Shown: piece by piece, positions 1 to 11,276 of the stretch | Layout: each line of letters opens with the position of its first letter | Position numbering within the stretch: the first letter of the stretch is position 1 | Assembly (NCBI GenBank): GCA_944739405.2 | Contig: OX123190.2 | Coordinates: forward strand, 61,399,805-61,463,804 | Origin: Euclidia mi | Lineage: Eukaryota; Arthropoda; Insecta; Lepidoptera; Erebidae | DNA length: 64,000 bases | Reading direction: 5' to 3' | Notes under the pieces: model-generated | Database searches by the model: none | What the model was told of the DNA's origin: nothing | The model's input: only the letters and a program-made list of their open reading frames with translations | Made by a program: the position numbers and the translations under genes

Positions 1-372
1 TTTACTAAAGAGAGAATTCCACTGATTTATCGTATAGAAAATAGGTATAGGCTAAAGTTTTAAGTTTAACAAGCCTTAAGTACCGGGTCTTGTTCTCAGT
101 TTGCTGCAGGTTGAGTACATTGTTGTGTTTCTAATCTGAATAGCATTTAGACCAGACGGCGCGAGTTAGTTTAAGGTCTACCACCTGCTTTGTATTTTTA
201 TTTTTAAGTGGCGTATGGTCACGTGGTACGTATTTTTACACAATTTCATACAAGAAAAATATAGTCGGTGTTTTCAAATATATAACTGGGCACTTGTAGC
301 AAAACATTTTTAGAAACAAATTAATATTATTATGAATACAAAATGATGAACTTCGAAATACATAATTATGTA
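1..372. other. No recognisable feature
   Basis: AT-rich sequence with no convincing coding potential and no repeat that I recognise. Short open frames here lack any domain signature. Confidence 0.5.
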
Positions 373-419
373 CGTAAGCATCGTGCAGAGCCTTATTAAG
401 TCTCTGCACGATGCTTACG
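373..419. repeat. Perfect 18 bp hairpin
   Basis: Arm 373-390 (CGTAAGCATCGTGCAGAG) is exactly complementary to 402-419, with an 11 nt loop. It is one of a series of unrelated near-perfect hairpins in this window. No T-run follows, so a terminator is not implied. Confidence 0.9.
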
Positions 420-450
420 CTGCTTCGTTGTGATATTCTATCACCGCTTA

Positions 451-510
451 GCATGATATGCATATATATTATATAGCATGATATGCATATATATTATATA
501 GCATGATATA
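451..510. repeat. 25 bp tandem repeat, 2.4 copies
   Basis: The unit starting GCATGATATGCATATATATT is repeated at 451-475 and 476-500 without change, with a partial third copy to 510. It is followed by a degenerate TATG-rich run to about 535. This is a minisatellite-like expansion. Confidence 0.9.
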
Positions 511-535
511 TGTATGTATGAATGTATGTATGTAC

Positions 536-1314
536 ACGTAATAAAGGTAATTTATATTAAAATTCTAAATAAAGAATAACAACATTTCAACAATAAGAGA
601 ATTCTAAAATATTATTGCGATTCACAACACACCGACTCAAGTTTTCAAACTGATTAAATTATTTGTTGCGAACTTCTTCAAAAATAAAATACATTTTTAA
701 CGAATCAAATGGATAATGAATTTGTCATTTGGACGTCCAATGTTGCCCAACAGACATTTTAATTGGGCTGTATAAAACTTGAACAAAGTTTTTATTGCGT
801 CTCTCCTAATCAAAATTTTCGCCACCCGAAATCGGGAGTTTTATTAGTATGAAATCTTCAGCCATCTTCAAGACTCATGACTTTTTGTAACTTGGTATTA
901 TAATATTAAAAAGTTCGCCTTTGATTTAAACTTTGCACAGTTTCGTTAATAAAGGTTGAGGACGTTTTTAGAAGCTTTAGTTGGAATCTGTGCACCGTAA
1001 TCTCGGCGAGTGTTGGGATTCAGTTACGTGTAAGCCTTTTACTTTATCAGATTGTGACCTGGAGCAAGGAGAATAAATTAAAACTCTTGTGCTCGAGTGT
1101 GGGACTTTTTTAAAGTACAGCAAACCTGCGGTTTGTTTGCGCAGAAATAAATTTTAAATAACGACAAAATAAGTATTTGTATGTTGGAAGCACTCTGAGT
1201 ACCTAGTTTTATTCATTAATAAACTTGTCACAGAATCACAAACAAGTACTTAGCTATATAGCAGAAAATCGCAGCAGGCCAGTTCAATACTTTTGGTATT
1301 TTAATATCTAACAC
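536..1314. other. No recognisable feature
   Basis: About 780 bp of AT-rich DNA. I see no long open frame, RNA gene or known repeat. Confidence 0.5.
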
Positions 1315-2099
1315 AGACTATATTGTACTAACGTACAGACGGAGCACTCCCATAGGTCAAAACTGGACTGTAATAGGCTCACATATCATAAATGACAGTT
1401 GTTTTTTTTTTCATCGGTAACATTTCGGGCAATGATTAAGAATGATTCAGCCTAATTTTTCCTAGTAGGAAATATCAATTTTACTATTTTAAGTTAAGAA
1501 AGGACATTTCTAAAATAAAACACTGCTTTTTCACTTCGCTTTATTTTTTAATTTAGTTTTAAATTTATTTAAAGCTTAACATTGCATCACAGGTAAAGAT
1601 TTGTTTTGTAATCGGAAGACATCTGTGTCTTTTAATATTCGTTGCAGAAAGAAACCTCTTCTCGAAATGCTTTTGGCACACAAACTGTTTACGAAGTTCT
1701 TGGAAGCTCAAGCTTCGCAATCGTTCACTATCAATGGACTGCAACCACTTTTTGAGTCCTGTCTTACATTTTTCAACACATGTGAAAACTGACGTCCTTT
1801 CGTCTACTAGCACATGTCGCAACACAGGACTTGTTGTACATGATGATATCACAGCTTCAGAAATTGAGAGGATAAGTTACGGAAATAAATCAACGCAAAA
1901 CTTCACTCGATCAACTTTGTTGAAACTAATGTTGCTGTTGACAAAACTGTCATAATTGTCAAAAGTTTGACAAATTGACAGATTAGCAAACATGGCGATA
2001 GGTTCCAGGGGTTTGGGGCGGGAGGTAACTGTCAAATAAGATATGTGAATACCATAGCCTAAGGTTGAAATATTTTTTATGAAGATTACCTGCCGTGAT
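1315..2099 (-). mobile_element. THAP-bearing element, copy 1
   Basis: This 785 bp block is repeated in inverted orientation at 6036-6810. The shared sequence begins at AGACTATATTGTACTAACGT and ends at the complement of ATCACGGCAGG. Inside each copy, subterminal inverted repeats are visible (CTCACATATCATAAATGACAG near 1378 and its degenerate complement near 2029-2049). It carries a THAP zinc-finger open frame on the minus strand. THAP fingers are the DNA-binding domain of P-element and Kolobok transposases and of many host proteins, so a non-autonomous relic of one of those superfamilies is the likeliest reading. No transposase catalytic domain is visible. Confidence 0.7.
1565..1841 (-). pseudogene. 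THAP zinc-finger protein relic (copy 1), frameshifted
   Basis: Reading leftwards from the ATG at 1841, the frame gives MYNKSCVATCASRRKDVSF followed by HM. This matches the start of a THAP domain: the first C-x3-C zinc ligands and the 'SFH.FP' strand. The frame then breaks near 1780. In the next frame the rest of the domain follows: KKWLQSI (the conserved KW helix), then VCQKHFEKRF, which supplies the second ligand pair C-x2-H, and a downstream LP in place of the usual AVPTI tail. The stop is at 1565, giving about 92 residues. The whole C2CH finger is present but a 1-2 nt indel destroys it. Whether it was a complete small protein or a first exon cannot be told. The sister copy at 6300 shares the break region. 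Confidence 0.75.
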
Positions 2100-2753
2100 A
2101 TCTAATAACTAGCTCTATGAGCATGGTAACTATAACACCCATGAAATGAAATGGTTGATGAACTATTAATGAAGTTTCTCACTTTCTAAATAATTGAAAC
2201 TAGCTTTATTAAAATTGCAGGGTTAATTGAAGAACGTCCTATTGAGTCACTAACTCCATTATAACTTTTTAAAGTGAATGGTTTTGAAAGGTGAAAATAA
2301 CAGTATTTACAACTCCAAAATTGTTTTCGGTGTAAGGTAAAAATTCGTATGTTATTTTCGAACTGTTTCTACTTCTGAGTGGCGATGGCGGTTGAAAGCT
2401 TCAAAATAGAAAACCCGTTTTGGATCTTTGACAGCAAATATTTTGCTGTTTGGAAATGTTTGTGTTCGACAGTGCAGTTAGCGTAACTTTAAATGACGAT
2501 TTAGAAAGATGCTTTTTCTCATTATTTTAATTGATACGTGTTTGTTACACTATAGGAGTGATCATTGCAATAGCTGGGTTTTTAAATAAAGGTAAAACTA
2601 TGGTGGCAAGATAGATGTTCTAAAGTAATGAATTTCTCAGATATATAATAAGCTATTGCCTTTAAAATAACTTAAAATTGTAAGTACAAAGTAGGAGTTT
2701 GAACTAAAGGATATTGGGTATATATGTATATACTAAGCGCCTAATGTGTGTAG

Positions 2754-2794
2754 CTAAATTATGTTGCGTGCTAAATGCACGCAATATAATTTAG
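2754..2794. repeat. Near-perfect 18 bp hairpin
   Basis: CTAAATTATGTTGCGTGC (2754-2771) pairs with 2777-2794 at 17 of 18 positions, loop 5 nt. Confidence 0.85.
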
Positions 2795-3967
2795 TTTATC
2801 CACTCTAAGGTCACTTGCATGATATTTTCAAATCACTATGCATTTTTAGAATGCCTAAATGTACTATCTGGCGTTAATTGCTACCAAACATTTTTAAAGG
2901 TACTTTATTCGATTCAAGAAATGTTATGCAAATGAACCTTAAAGTCGCATCTATCACTGTCACTTGTAAAGTTTGGAACATCTAGAAACAGTTTTGAGCC
3001 TCTCTAGGAGGCTCACCTCGAGACGAAGTTCAATCTACAGCTACTTTAGATGCAACTCGTCTAGTTAGTTATAAACTAAGCCTGAAGTCTGTTCTCGAGA
3101 GCAATGGTGTGTTATGGAATAAATAGCTTATTTATGTACATATATTTACAATCAATAGTTTCTCTTGAAAGTATTGACTTGATGTACCTACTTATGGTAT
3201 GCATTTAACATCTATTGCCAGTGAGGCCTTACACTCTCATGAGTCTCATGCACAGCTACCCACAACATTTATACCCGTCACCCCTTCTACTGTCATACAG
3301 TTCAATACACATGATTTCTACCTCAGTTTATATTATGTGTCTAGTAAGTAGGACCCACTAAAGTGAAGCAGACTTACGAAATGCGGCTTACTTTTAAAAT
3401 TTAATCAAATTTATTGAACTGTGAAAACCACATTCGGTTTTCAGGATTTGTGGAATGTTCAAAACAGGTATAGAGATAAAAGTCCTAATGCTCTTTTATT
3501 AGGGTTCAGATTCCACTAAATATCATGTAAAATGTATTTAATCTGCAGTGACCGTTATAGTTTTATAATGTATACAAATACACCAGTAACTACAAAAATA
3601 CAAAACTAATAAGCGGGACATTTTGGAGAAATATTAGGTACGTAAAAAAAAAATTTTTCGTTTCGTTCTTTTCAAAACGTATGATTGCGACTTAATATTA
3701 AAATATTTTTAAAGAGGATTCTCGTATTGACAATAAAAAACGCAAACAAGGGTTGGTCTGCGTTCTGTAAAAATATGCCATCAACGGACACAGGGTACGC
3801 TTAGGCTCAAAACAATAATTTGTGGCTCACACAATAATAATATGTTACCCTATGTCCCTCTGGCGCTGCTTAATGATATTTGTCCTGAAACTACAAGCGG
3901 GATTGACGCCTTTGCATGCCCTCTGAAGCGCAGTAGAGTTGTGATGTTAATGCTACAAAAGTGGTGG

Positions 3968-4013
3968 AACATCATTTGTACAGGTCCCAGTGGTGACCCG
4001 TACAAATGATGTT
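3968..4013. repeat. 19 bp hairpin with one mismatch
   Basis: AACATCATTTGTAC at 3968-3981 pairs exactly with 4000-4013. After a single A/C mismatch the stem continues with GGTC (3983-3986) on GACC (3995-3998), leaving an 8 nt loop. Confidence 0.85.
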
Positions 4014-4581
4014 TTAAGAACGCTAGGATTGCTATATTTTACTGTGAGGCCTAAACGATACAATTATTATGTTTCGTAGTTTAGCCCTCCAAGTAACATT
4101 AGCCAATATAATGTGAACACCCTATCGATTCGTACATTGTCATGGGAACAACAAGCATCGAAGCTGACCCACAATAACATCGGTCCCAAGGCAAAGCCTA
4201 CGTTAATTAGATTCGTATACCTATTGTGCAGTAAACACCGAAGTAGCTCAATATTCAATGTTTACGAGCCGTGATATTGATAATTGTGATTTTGATGCCA
4301 ATATGACGGCAATTTATTACTGACACTGAACGTAATAGGTATATGTAGGTTACATCTTGAGTGTCTAGACACATAATATATTCTTGATTCGTCTGGCTGA
4401 AATAGATATAAAAATAATAAGATATCAATATTAATTACAAAAGAGATAATATATTTTAATTTATTAGTTATTGCATTTAAATATATATAGTATTTCGTAT
4501 GCTTTGTAATCGTAGTATTTATTATAGGGAGACTCAAGTGGTTAACTGATCATTTAAAAGTTTCGTTATTGCAAGTCAAGT

Positions 4582-4618
4582 GCGAATTTACATTGGTATT
4601 ACACCAATGTAAATTCGC
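4582..4618. repeat. Perfect 16 bp hairpin
   Basis: GCGAATTTACATTGGT at 4582-4597 is exactly complementary to 4603-4618, loop 5 nt. Confidence 0.9.
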
Positions 4619-6035
4619 TTCTAACATACACGTTTAGTTAATCGTAGGTGGAGGACTCCTCAGGTTTATTGACGTAAAATTTAAATTATTATTGACACAA
4701 ATTGTCAATAGCAATTTAAAGTTTCGGATGCTGTCATTATCATTTTAGCATCGCGTTGTCCCGGTTGCATCAAATATTTTTTTGTCTTGCAATCCATTAT
4801 TCGCATATAAAACTCATTTTGATATCTCATAAAACATCTATAGACGTGTGAAATCACGACATCAAAATATACCTAAAAGAAATGGCATCACTGGTTGTTA
4901 ATGTAAATAAACGTTCGACGCCAACCGTCAGCCATTCGTTTGTGGGGTCGTTTGTCCTTTGACAAACTATTTTAGTGCAAAGTGGTCAACGTGGCAGGAG
5001 ATAAAAAATAAAACAAAATGGAATAGCTTACCGACAGTTCAATAGACGATGTCAACGTCACGGTATTGTGAATGTTGTCAAAAATTCACACTTGTCATCC
5101 TATTTATAATATTCATTGTGTTTAGCACCCAATTCCCCCCTTTTAACTTTCTTTTAAAATATAGATCTTGGAGTACTTACATTTTTTTTTCATTAAGAGT
5201 CCTACTGCAGAAGCACCCGTTTAAGCTATTTTATATCGAGACAGTTAATCAACTAATGTCAACAAATAAATTTATCGACAGGTACTTAATATATGTCAAG
5301 GCAATAATATTTTTGAGTGTCATGTTATTGAAAATTTAGCATCTACTTTCTAATTTCATTGCACACATGTCTTGCTTTATTTATATAATACTAAAAGACA
5401 AAATACTTTATTGCCGTAAATGACAGCGAACTAAGTTTTGCGATGCAAAAGTTGTTTATAACCAACTAGCGACACTTGTTAATGCCGCTTTATCCTGAGT
5501 TGAAAGCTTTTTGCACATTTACTTGTGTATTTATGTAAGTTTTTAAAAGAAAACACAATTTATCCTTATGCTTTAGATATAAATGAATATCACTTTGTTA
5601 CTTAACTCTGAAAGAAGTTAGAGATAATGTACACAATAGAAGAGGCATGATTATCATGTCTTATATTATTTAATAACCAAAGGATATGGTTTTGTACAGA
5701 CTAATAAGGAAAAAGCCAGATAGCACCTTGTACTTATATCAATATCAAAATGCAAACCGACGTCCATTTCATAGAGACTTTTTATGAAAAAATATATGTG
5801 GATTTTTCACGGTCTTCACATGGTTTGATAATACTAGTATGTTCAGAAGAACCAAACCCAGAACTATTTTTAAAGACGACACAAGCAAACTTTACAAACT
5901 TTTTTATGACATGTCCTACAGACACAAACAGCGCTCAGTTTAGTACCTAACGTCAATTTATAGTTGACACAATGTGTCACATTGCAGTATTATAAGGTGA
6001 AGCACCATAAAGTACTATGCTATCGAAGTAGCCAA

Positions 6036-6810
6036 ATCACGGCAGGTAATCTGCATACAATATATTTCAACCTTAGTCTATGGGACTCACATATCTTATT
6101 TGACAGATACCTCCCGCCCCGAACCCCTGGAACCTATCGCCATGTTTGCTAATCTGTCAATTTGCCAAACTTTTGACAATTATGACAGTTTTGTCAACAG
6201 CAACATTAGTTTCAACAAAGTTTATCGAGTGAAGTTTTGCGTTGATTTATTTCCGTAACTTATCCTCTCAAATTCTGAAGTTATGATATTATTATCATCA
6301 TGTACAACAAATGCTGTGTTGCGACATGTGCTAGTAGACGAAAGGACGTCAGTTTTCACATGTTTCCAAAAAGTACTGAAAAAGTGGTTGCAGTCCATTA
6401 ATTGTGAACGATTGCGAAGCTTGAGCTTCAAAAGCATTTCGAGCAGAGGTTTCTTTCTACAACGTGCGATAAAGTTTGTCTTTAAATATTAAAAGGCACG
6501 GGTGTCTTCCGACTACAACACAAATCTTTTCCTGTGATGCAAGATAAAGCTTTAAATAAATTTAAAACTAAATTAAAGAATAAAGCGAAGTGAAAAAGCA
6601 GTGTTTTATTTAAAAAATACCCTTTCTTAACTTAAAATAGTAAAATGGATATTTCTTACAAGGAAAAATTAGGCTGAATCATTCTTAATCATTGCCCGAA
6701 ACGTTACCGATGAAAAAAAATAACAACTGTCATTTATGATATGTGAGTCTATTACAGTCCAGTTTTTATCTATGGGAGTGCTCCGTCTGTACGTTAGTAC
6801 ATTATAGTCT
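6036..6810 (+). mobile_element. THAP-bearing element, copy 2 (inverted)
   Basis: A 775 bp reverse-complement copy of 1315-2099. By eye the identity is high along the whole length, with small indels. The same landmarks occur in mirrored order: ATCACGGCAGG at the inner end, the 'CCTCCCGCCCC' patch, the THAP frame, then GTACGTTAGTACATTATAGT at the outer end. Confidence 0.75.
6300..6492 (+). pseudogene. THAP zinc-finger protein relic (copy 2), frameshifted
   Basis: From the ATG at 6300 the frame reads MYNKCCVATCASRRKDVSF, then HMFPKS, so the first zinc ligands and the diagnostic 'FH.FP' motif are intact here (copy 1 has lost the FP). After a one-base shift the second part continues as LKKWLQSINCERLRSLSF. 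The sequence that should encode the C-x2-H ligand pair is disrupted (FFLQRAIKF in place of VCQKHFEKRF), so the finger could not fold. The two copies therefore carry different lesions and together show what the ancestral domain contained. Confidence 0.7.
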
Positions 6811-7186
6811 ATGAGCCAAATAAAGGTATAAATTGTTAAAGCTATGTACCTACCTACATAATAGGAAATGATCGCGCTGTATACATCCTTATTCCGCAGC
6901 GTTCATAAATAATCACAAAATTGTGCCACTAGTTCAAGAACCTTCCATAGAGTAAATTAATTTAACTCTTCATGCAATCGAATACAATAAACATAAAACA
7001 TTGTAACCTCTACATTTATTTGACTTACAAATGCCATTCAAACGTTGAAGGCAGAATTTTTTTGAAGCAAAAGCGTTTTCAGATTTAAAGGAAATTAGAT
7101 TGACTTAATAAATTACATTTCCAAATCATTGACTACCTAAATTAATTATCCGTAATGGAGTTATTAGTTTGAATTTATACTAGTAA
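6811..7186. other. No recognisable feature
   Basis: AT-rich; nothing coding or repetitive recognised. Confidence 0.5.
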
Positions 7187-7353
7187 CTAGCTGACCCGGC
7201 AAACGTTGTTTTGTAATTTTTTTTATGAAAATTAGATGTTGGCCGATTCTCATAGATACCGGATAAGCACAAAAAATTTCATCAAAATCGGTCAAGCCGT
7301 TTCGGAGGAGTATGGGAACGAAAACTGTGACACGAGAATTTTATATATTAGAT
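7187..7353 (+). mobile_element. Short RTE-style non-autonomous relic
   Basis: It begins CTAGCTGACCCGGCAAACGT and ends in TTTTATATATTAGAT after the phrase AAAATCGGTCAAGCCGTTTC. These are, from memory, the start and end phrases of abundant non-autonomous insect elements related to RTE LINEs. No coding capacity. Class assignment is by resemblance only. Confidence 0.5.
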
Positions 7354-7959
7354 GGAAAAGTGTGAACTGAATGATGATGGGTTACTTTGACCGCCTTTCA
7401 AAGTCAACTGTGTGGGTTAGATGAGAATTTTTAATTGATCCAAATAAAGATACGTAAAAGCCTAATTGATATAACAACAAGTTTAAACTTGTTTCCTACT
7501 GTTGAGTAAAAACCAAAATTTAAAATGTTGGAATAGTGTAAGTTGACTTTTACATCTATTTAAACATCATAGAAAATTTAAATAATTATGGTCTGTCTAT
7601 TATAAATGCAGACACAAATACCAAAAAAATAAATCAAACGAAATGTAAACTATATTTTATTATAGACCTTCTTCATAGAACCTTTGATGTTCTTTACACG
7701 CTATTGTCACGTCTCAAGGCTTAGCAGCTGTACGATACTCGACGGGTGATGCGACGCCCACTTATACTGCCGCCAGTCCAGACCAACAAACACGAAATCA
7801 CACAATGTCCCAACTCACACGCTACGAAACTATTGAAGAGTAGTGGTACTTTTCGCGTAAAAGAGTTAAATTATTTGTGTCAGATCGCATCGCACCGTGT
7901 ACAATGTACATACCTCTCCGTCGTTTACATATTCCGATAAAAAAGCCTAAAGTTGTGGT
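7354..7959. other. No recognisable feature
   Basis: AT-rich; a 64-codon open frame near 7746 has no recognisable domain. Confidence 0.5.
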
Positions 7960-8165
7960 TAGACTGGTAGATGTAATCTAAAATATTGCTGTCGTCTCTT
8001 AGAGTTGTCATCCTCCCAGCGCTATTCCAGTTGCAGCTCGGGGTCCGCCGTCCACTCCCTAGTCTAACCAGATTTGACTGAGTATTAGCTTTCCTATTGA
8101 GCGACTGCCGTCTGACCTGCTCAACCCGGCACTCACTCCTCATAACGACTCTTAAAGATGTTCAT
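7960..8165 (-). mobile_element. SINE (family 4) body, interrupted copy
   Basis: On the minus strand this matches the 3' body of the complete SINE at 38760-39162: 'CATCCTCCCAGCGCTATTCC', 'AGTCTAACCAGATTTGACTG' and 'CATAACGACTCTTAAAGATG' have direct counterparts there. Its tRNA-like head lies at 9240-9335, so the copy appears to be split by the 8190-9239 insert, with roughly 90 bp of SINE missing at the break. Confidence 0.6.
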
Positions 8166-8187
8166 GATAGCCATTCTATACACACAC

Positions 8188-9239
8188 TAGTTTTTGCCCG
8201 CTGCTTCGCTCGCGTAAATTTCGATTCGATAAAATGTTTTGTATAAACTATGGCGCCTCTTGGTTAGCAATGCAAATTCTCAAACAAATTTGATGAATAT
8301 TGTTTTTATTTTCATACATACTTACACCGACATTATAATAATTATAAAAAATCATATAAATTAGGATTGGTGGCTCAAAAAGGGTTGGGGAGGTTTTTGG
8401 GCTACCCCTCCAAGAGGTGATTTCACTAACGTCATTTGAGCAACAAATATGCAAAGTTTGGAGTTAATCCCTTGATGGAATATAAAGGTTTCATACATAT
8501 TTTGACTGCCCTTTTTACCCCCTTAGCGTAAGAAATTCCAAAAAATGTTTCTTAGTGTTAACTACTTTCATTTGAGGAATCAATTTACAAAGTTTAGAGT
8601 TAATCCATTGAAGGAATAAAAAGTTTCATAAAAACTTTGACAACATGTTTAACCCTCTTAGGAGAAGAATTTTCACAAATCCTCTATTAGTGCTCCCCTA
8701 CATATATGGTTTTACTCAAACCCTTATCTACCCTTTTAGGGCAAGAATTTACAAAATAAATATATTGGTGTTTGAGGAAGAAATATGCCAAGTTTGAAGT
8801 TAATCCCTTGAAGAAATACAAAGGTTTTATACAAATGTTGACTGCCTTTTTTCCATCTCAGTGTTAACTACTTTTTGAGGCATCAATATACAAAATAGGA
8901 ATTTAAACTTTCGTGGTCATTTAAACTTGATTTAAATTGTCTTTCGGGATATATACACGTACCTTTGTCCAAACAAAGGTACGTGGTATATATCCCGAAA
9001 GACAATTTAAATCAAGATCAATATACAAAGTTTAGAGTTAATCCATTAAAGGAATAAAAAGTTTCATACAAACTTTGACAACATGTTTTACAAAAAGGGG
9101 AAAAATTTTCAAAAATCCTCCCTTAGCCCCCTTCACTCCTCAAGGAACATACATGCCAAATTTCACCTACTTACGCCCAGTAGTTTTGGCTGTAGCGTGT
9201 CTGTCAGTCAGTCAGTAACGCAAGGATTTTATATATACA
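8188..9239 (+). mobile_element. Non-autonomous repeat-rich element (RTE-style ends)
   Basis: It opens with CTAGTTTTTGCCCGCTGCTT CGCTCGCGT and closes with CAAGGATTTTATATATACAG, both familiar end phrases of non-autonomous lepidopteran elements. Inside are four diverged copies of a module of the type CAAGTTTGAAGTTAATCCCT, at about 8450, 8590, 8790 and 9022, alternating between two subtypes ('ATCCCTTGA..TGACTGCC' and 'ATCCATTGAAGG..TGACAACATG'). This suggests duplication of a two-module unit. It has no open reading frame of note. It sits within a family-4 SINE and itself contains a large hairpin. Confidence 0.6.
8926..9016. repeat. Long hairpin, 42/43 bp stem
   Basis: Arm 8926-8967 pairs with 8974-9016 with a single extra C as the only interruption; the loop is 6 nt (TCCAAA). 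The hairpin interrupts a module of the surrounding element: ATCAATATACAAA occurs just before (8884-8896) and just after (9017-9029). That looks like a 13 bp duplication flanking an inserted ~120 bp segment. Confidence 0.85.
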
Positions 9240-9335
9240 GAAGATAACTTCGAAGAGTCAGTGGTGCGCGCCGTGGATTCAAACCCGATACTCTTTGCAA
9301 AGCAGTATGTTTGTAGCTCCACTAGGCCATCGCTG
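9240..9335 (-). mobile_element. SINE (family 4) tRNA-like head
   Basis: On the minus strand the sequence contains an A-box-like TGGCCTAGTGG and a B-box-like GGGTTTGAATCC at tRNA-like spacing, matching the head of the intact SINE at 38760-39162. It faces the body fragment at 7960-8165 in the same orientation. Confidence 0.6.
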
Positions 9336-10139
9336 CTTCAAGTACATCAGAATATCTGGCAAAATATAATAATATCACTATATTGTGCTACAATAAACGG
9401 CACAGCTTTATTTCGCAATTATGTTTGAAAGTAGTAATCATCGAAGTATGTTTGCTTTACAAGGGCGCTGCAAAGACAAAGTTAAAGTCTCTGAATAAAG
9501 AAAACAGAACCAGCTGGTCTAGCCGCTTGTCTCGAGAAGTGTCGAGAATACTTTAAGTAGCACTGAACTTTGTGACTGTTGACTGAGTAGAATATGTAGG
9601 GGCATTATGCAGGTGATAAATAACTGACCCAGCATATTTTCTCATATAAATTATTTCTATAGTTTTGGAGCCAATTAAAACTGCGAAGAACAGATTTAGT
9701 TTAACATAAAAAATATTTCAGGATAAAGGAACCCAAATCCAATCCCCAATCCAAAACCAGTCAAGCCACGAGATTTTTTATATGTTAAGATAAACTATTA
9801 TTTTACTTATGAAAGACATAAAAAATCAATCGTTTATAAATCCAAAAATCTAAATCTCTGGAAAATAAAAGTCGTCGAGAAAGAACCATTTTCGCCTAAA
9901 TAACTATGCTACTAAACAAAATGTGCTACGTCCTCGTAAACGCTACCTAATTTGAGGTATTTTATACGCTGCAGTAACAATATTACCTATTAGTACTAAT
10001 AGTATAGAGTGTTAATTGCCACCCCGAGAACGTGTTCAGGTCATTAGGATGTTGTCCTGAAACCCACGCACGTGCTTGTGACTTTTATTTTTGTTGAATA
10101 ATTAAAAGCAATTGTTGTTACAGTGAAATACTAAAAAAT
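9336..10139. other. No recognisable feature
   Basis: AT-rich, no coding signal or known repeat. Confidence 0.5.
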
Positions 10140-10149
10140 TTAATAACAA

Positions 10150-10320
10150 CGAAGAGTTTTTTATGTAATAGGCGGCAAACGAGCTGACGGATTACCTGAT
10201 GGTAAGTGATTAGCTTATGCACACAAGCAATACCAGAGGAATCACAAGTACGTTGCCACCCTTTGGTATGGGAAAAGGAATGAGGAGGAGCGGGATAAGT
10301 GGAGAAGGAGATGAGACCTC
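10150..10320 (+). mobile_element. Lepidopteran interspersed repeat (class uncertain)
   Basis: The phrases TAGGCGGCAAACGAGCTGAC, ACCTGATGGTAAGTGATTAG and AATACCAGAGGAATCACAAG are familiar from a very common short repeat in moth and butterfly genomes. I cannot assign it confidently to a transposon class. A 101-codon open frame across it (10217-10522) is unlikely to be a gene. Confidence 0.5.
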
Positions 10321-10983
10321 CCGCAATCTCACTCACCGAACGAAACGCAACGTATCAACGAATCAATATGAAATAGTCAATAATATCTTTAGTTCATTGA
10401 ACTCTATACTTGAACGTGTGCCTGAGAAAAGTGCCTTTACAGACAGACAGTTGGACGCACGGATAGCAAGTAAAAGATCTTATAAGAGTTTTGGAATCCG
10501 TTTGCCTTTTAAAACACGGTAATATAAAACTAATATATCATGTATACGTAATAGTCGAATAGTAAAGCGCTGACATAGTAATATATTGACGCGGCTTTTT
10601 TGCGACTGACAATGACACCAAAAGCTGTCGATAACTTGTAGCTAGATTGATATCACAAAAACACATAAATCACTTTTAACGTTTGTTTCAGTTTCGGACC
10701 TCCTCGGCACATTTTGTTGTATTCTGCTGTCTCCTTTGATGAAATAGATGCCACATATCCAGCCAACTCACTTCCTAGATAATAACAATACCTAACTACC
10801 AATTTCATAGTACACCAATAACATAACGTTGACTACTTAATATTACCAAACACAGTACCCGATAGGCAATTTGTATCGAATTAATGTTCTGTAATATTCC
10901 CGCCATGACAACTACGTAATCTGCGGTTAGCTTGGATTTCATTCTGGCGCGAAGCCTAGTTTAAAATTGGAATATATTCGCTT
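10321..10983. other. No recognisable feature
   Basis: No coding or repeat signal recognised. Confidence 0.5.
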
Positions 10984-10994
10984 AGATTTTGTGT

Positions 10995-11265
10995 GAATTG
11001 TGACTGTCTCCGTGGTCCAGTGGATAGCGTATGCGACTGCTGATCGGAAGTCCCGGGTTCGATTCCCGGGTCGGGCAAAAGATTTACTGGGTTTTTTCCG
11101 AATTCTCAGTAGCAGCACGGAGTCTGATGATGTGCCCGGTAACGGCAATAGGCTCGCCCCCATTTCGTGGGACCTAAAAATTAATGGCGAAAGGTGGGTG
11201 TAATATTACACCTCTGCCTACCCCTTCGAGGATACAGGAGTGAGCATATAAAAAAAAGAAAAAAA
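10995..11265 (+). mobile_element. tRNA-derived SINE (family 1), with TSD
   Basis: The head has an A box TGGTCCAGTGG (11013-11023) and a B box GGTTCGATTCC (11056-11066), the internal RNA polymerase III promoter of tRNA-derived SINEs. The body carries 'AATTCTCAGTAGCAGCACGG' and 'GTGTAATATTACACC'. The tail CTCTGCCTACCCCTTCGAGG ATACAGG closely matches the 3' end of the RTE-like LINE at 24793-24830 (read on the minus strand), and ends in an A-rich run. AGATTTTGTGT at 10984-10994 recurs at 11266-11276, an 11 bp TSD that fixes both ends. An open frame across this region is incidental. Confidence 0.9.
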
Positions 11266-11276
11266 AGATTTTGTGT

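Larger units (their letters stand above)
2100..6035. other. 3.9 kb spacer between the inverted THAP elements
   Basis: AT-rich, without a recognisable gene; open frames of up to 96 codons here have no domain signature. It contains several compact hairpins listed separately (2754-2794, 3968-4013, 4582-4618) and a small one at 2997-3015 (GAGCCTC/GAGGCTC). It may be the body of a composite element whose long arms are the two THAP copies, or simply DNA between two independent insertions. Confidence 0.5.

Noticed and set aside
373..419. microRNA precursor or terminator
   Set aside because: The stem is perfectly complementary with no mismatched microRNA-like structure and no T-run; similar unrelated hairpins are scattered over the window.
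451..510. CRISPR-like array
   Set aside because: Adjacent identical 25 bp units without spacers in a eukaryotic context; a minisatellite.
10995..11090. Functional tRNA genes at 11.0, 34.8, 39.1 and 56.0 kb
   Set aside because: A and B boxes are present, but the sequence continues into SINE bodies with retroelement tails and TSDs, and the cloverleaf is not well formed.
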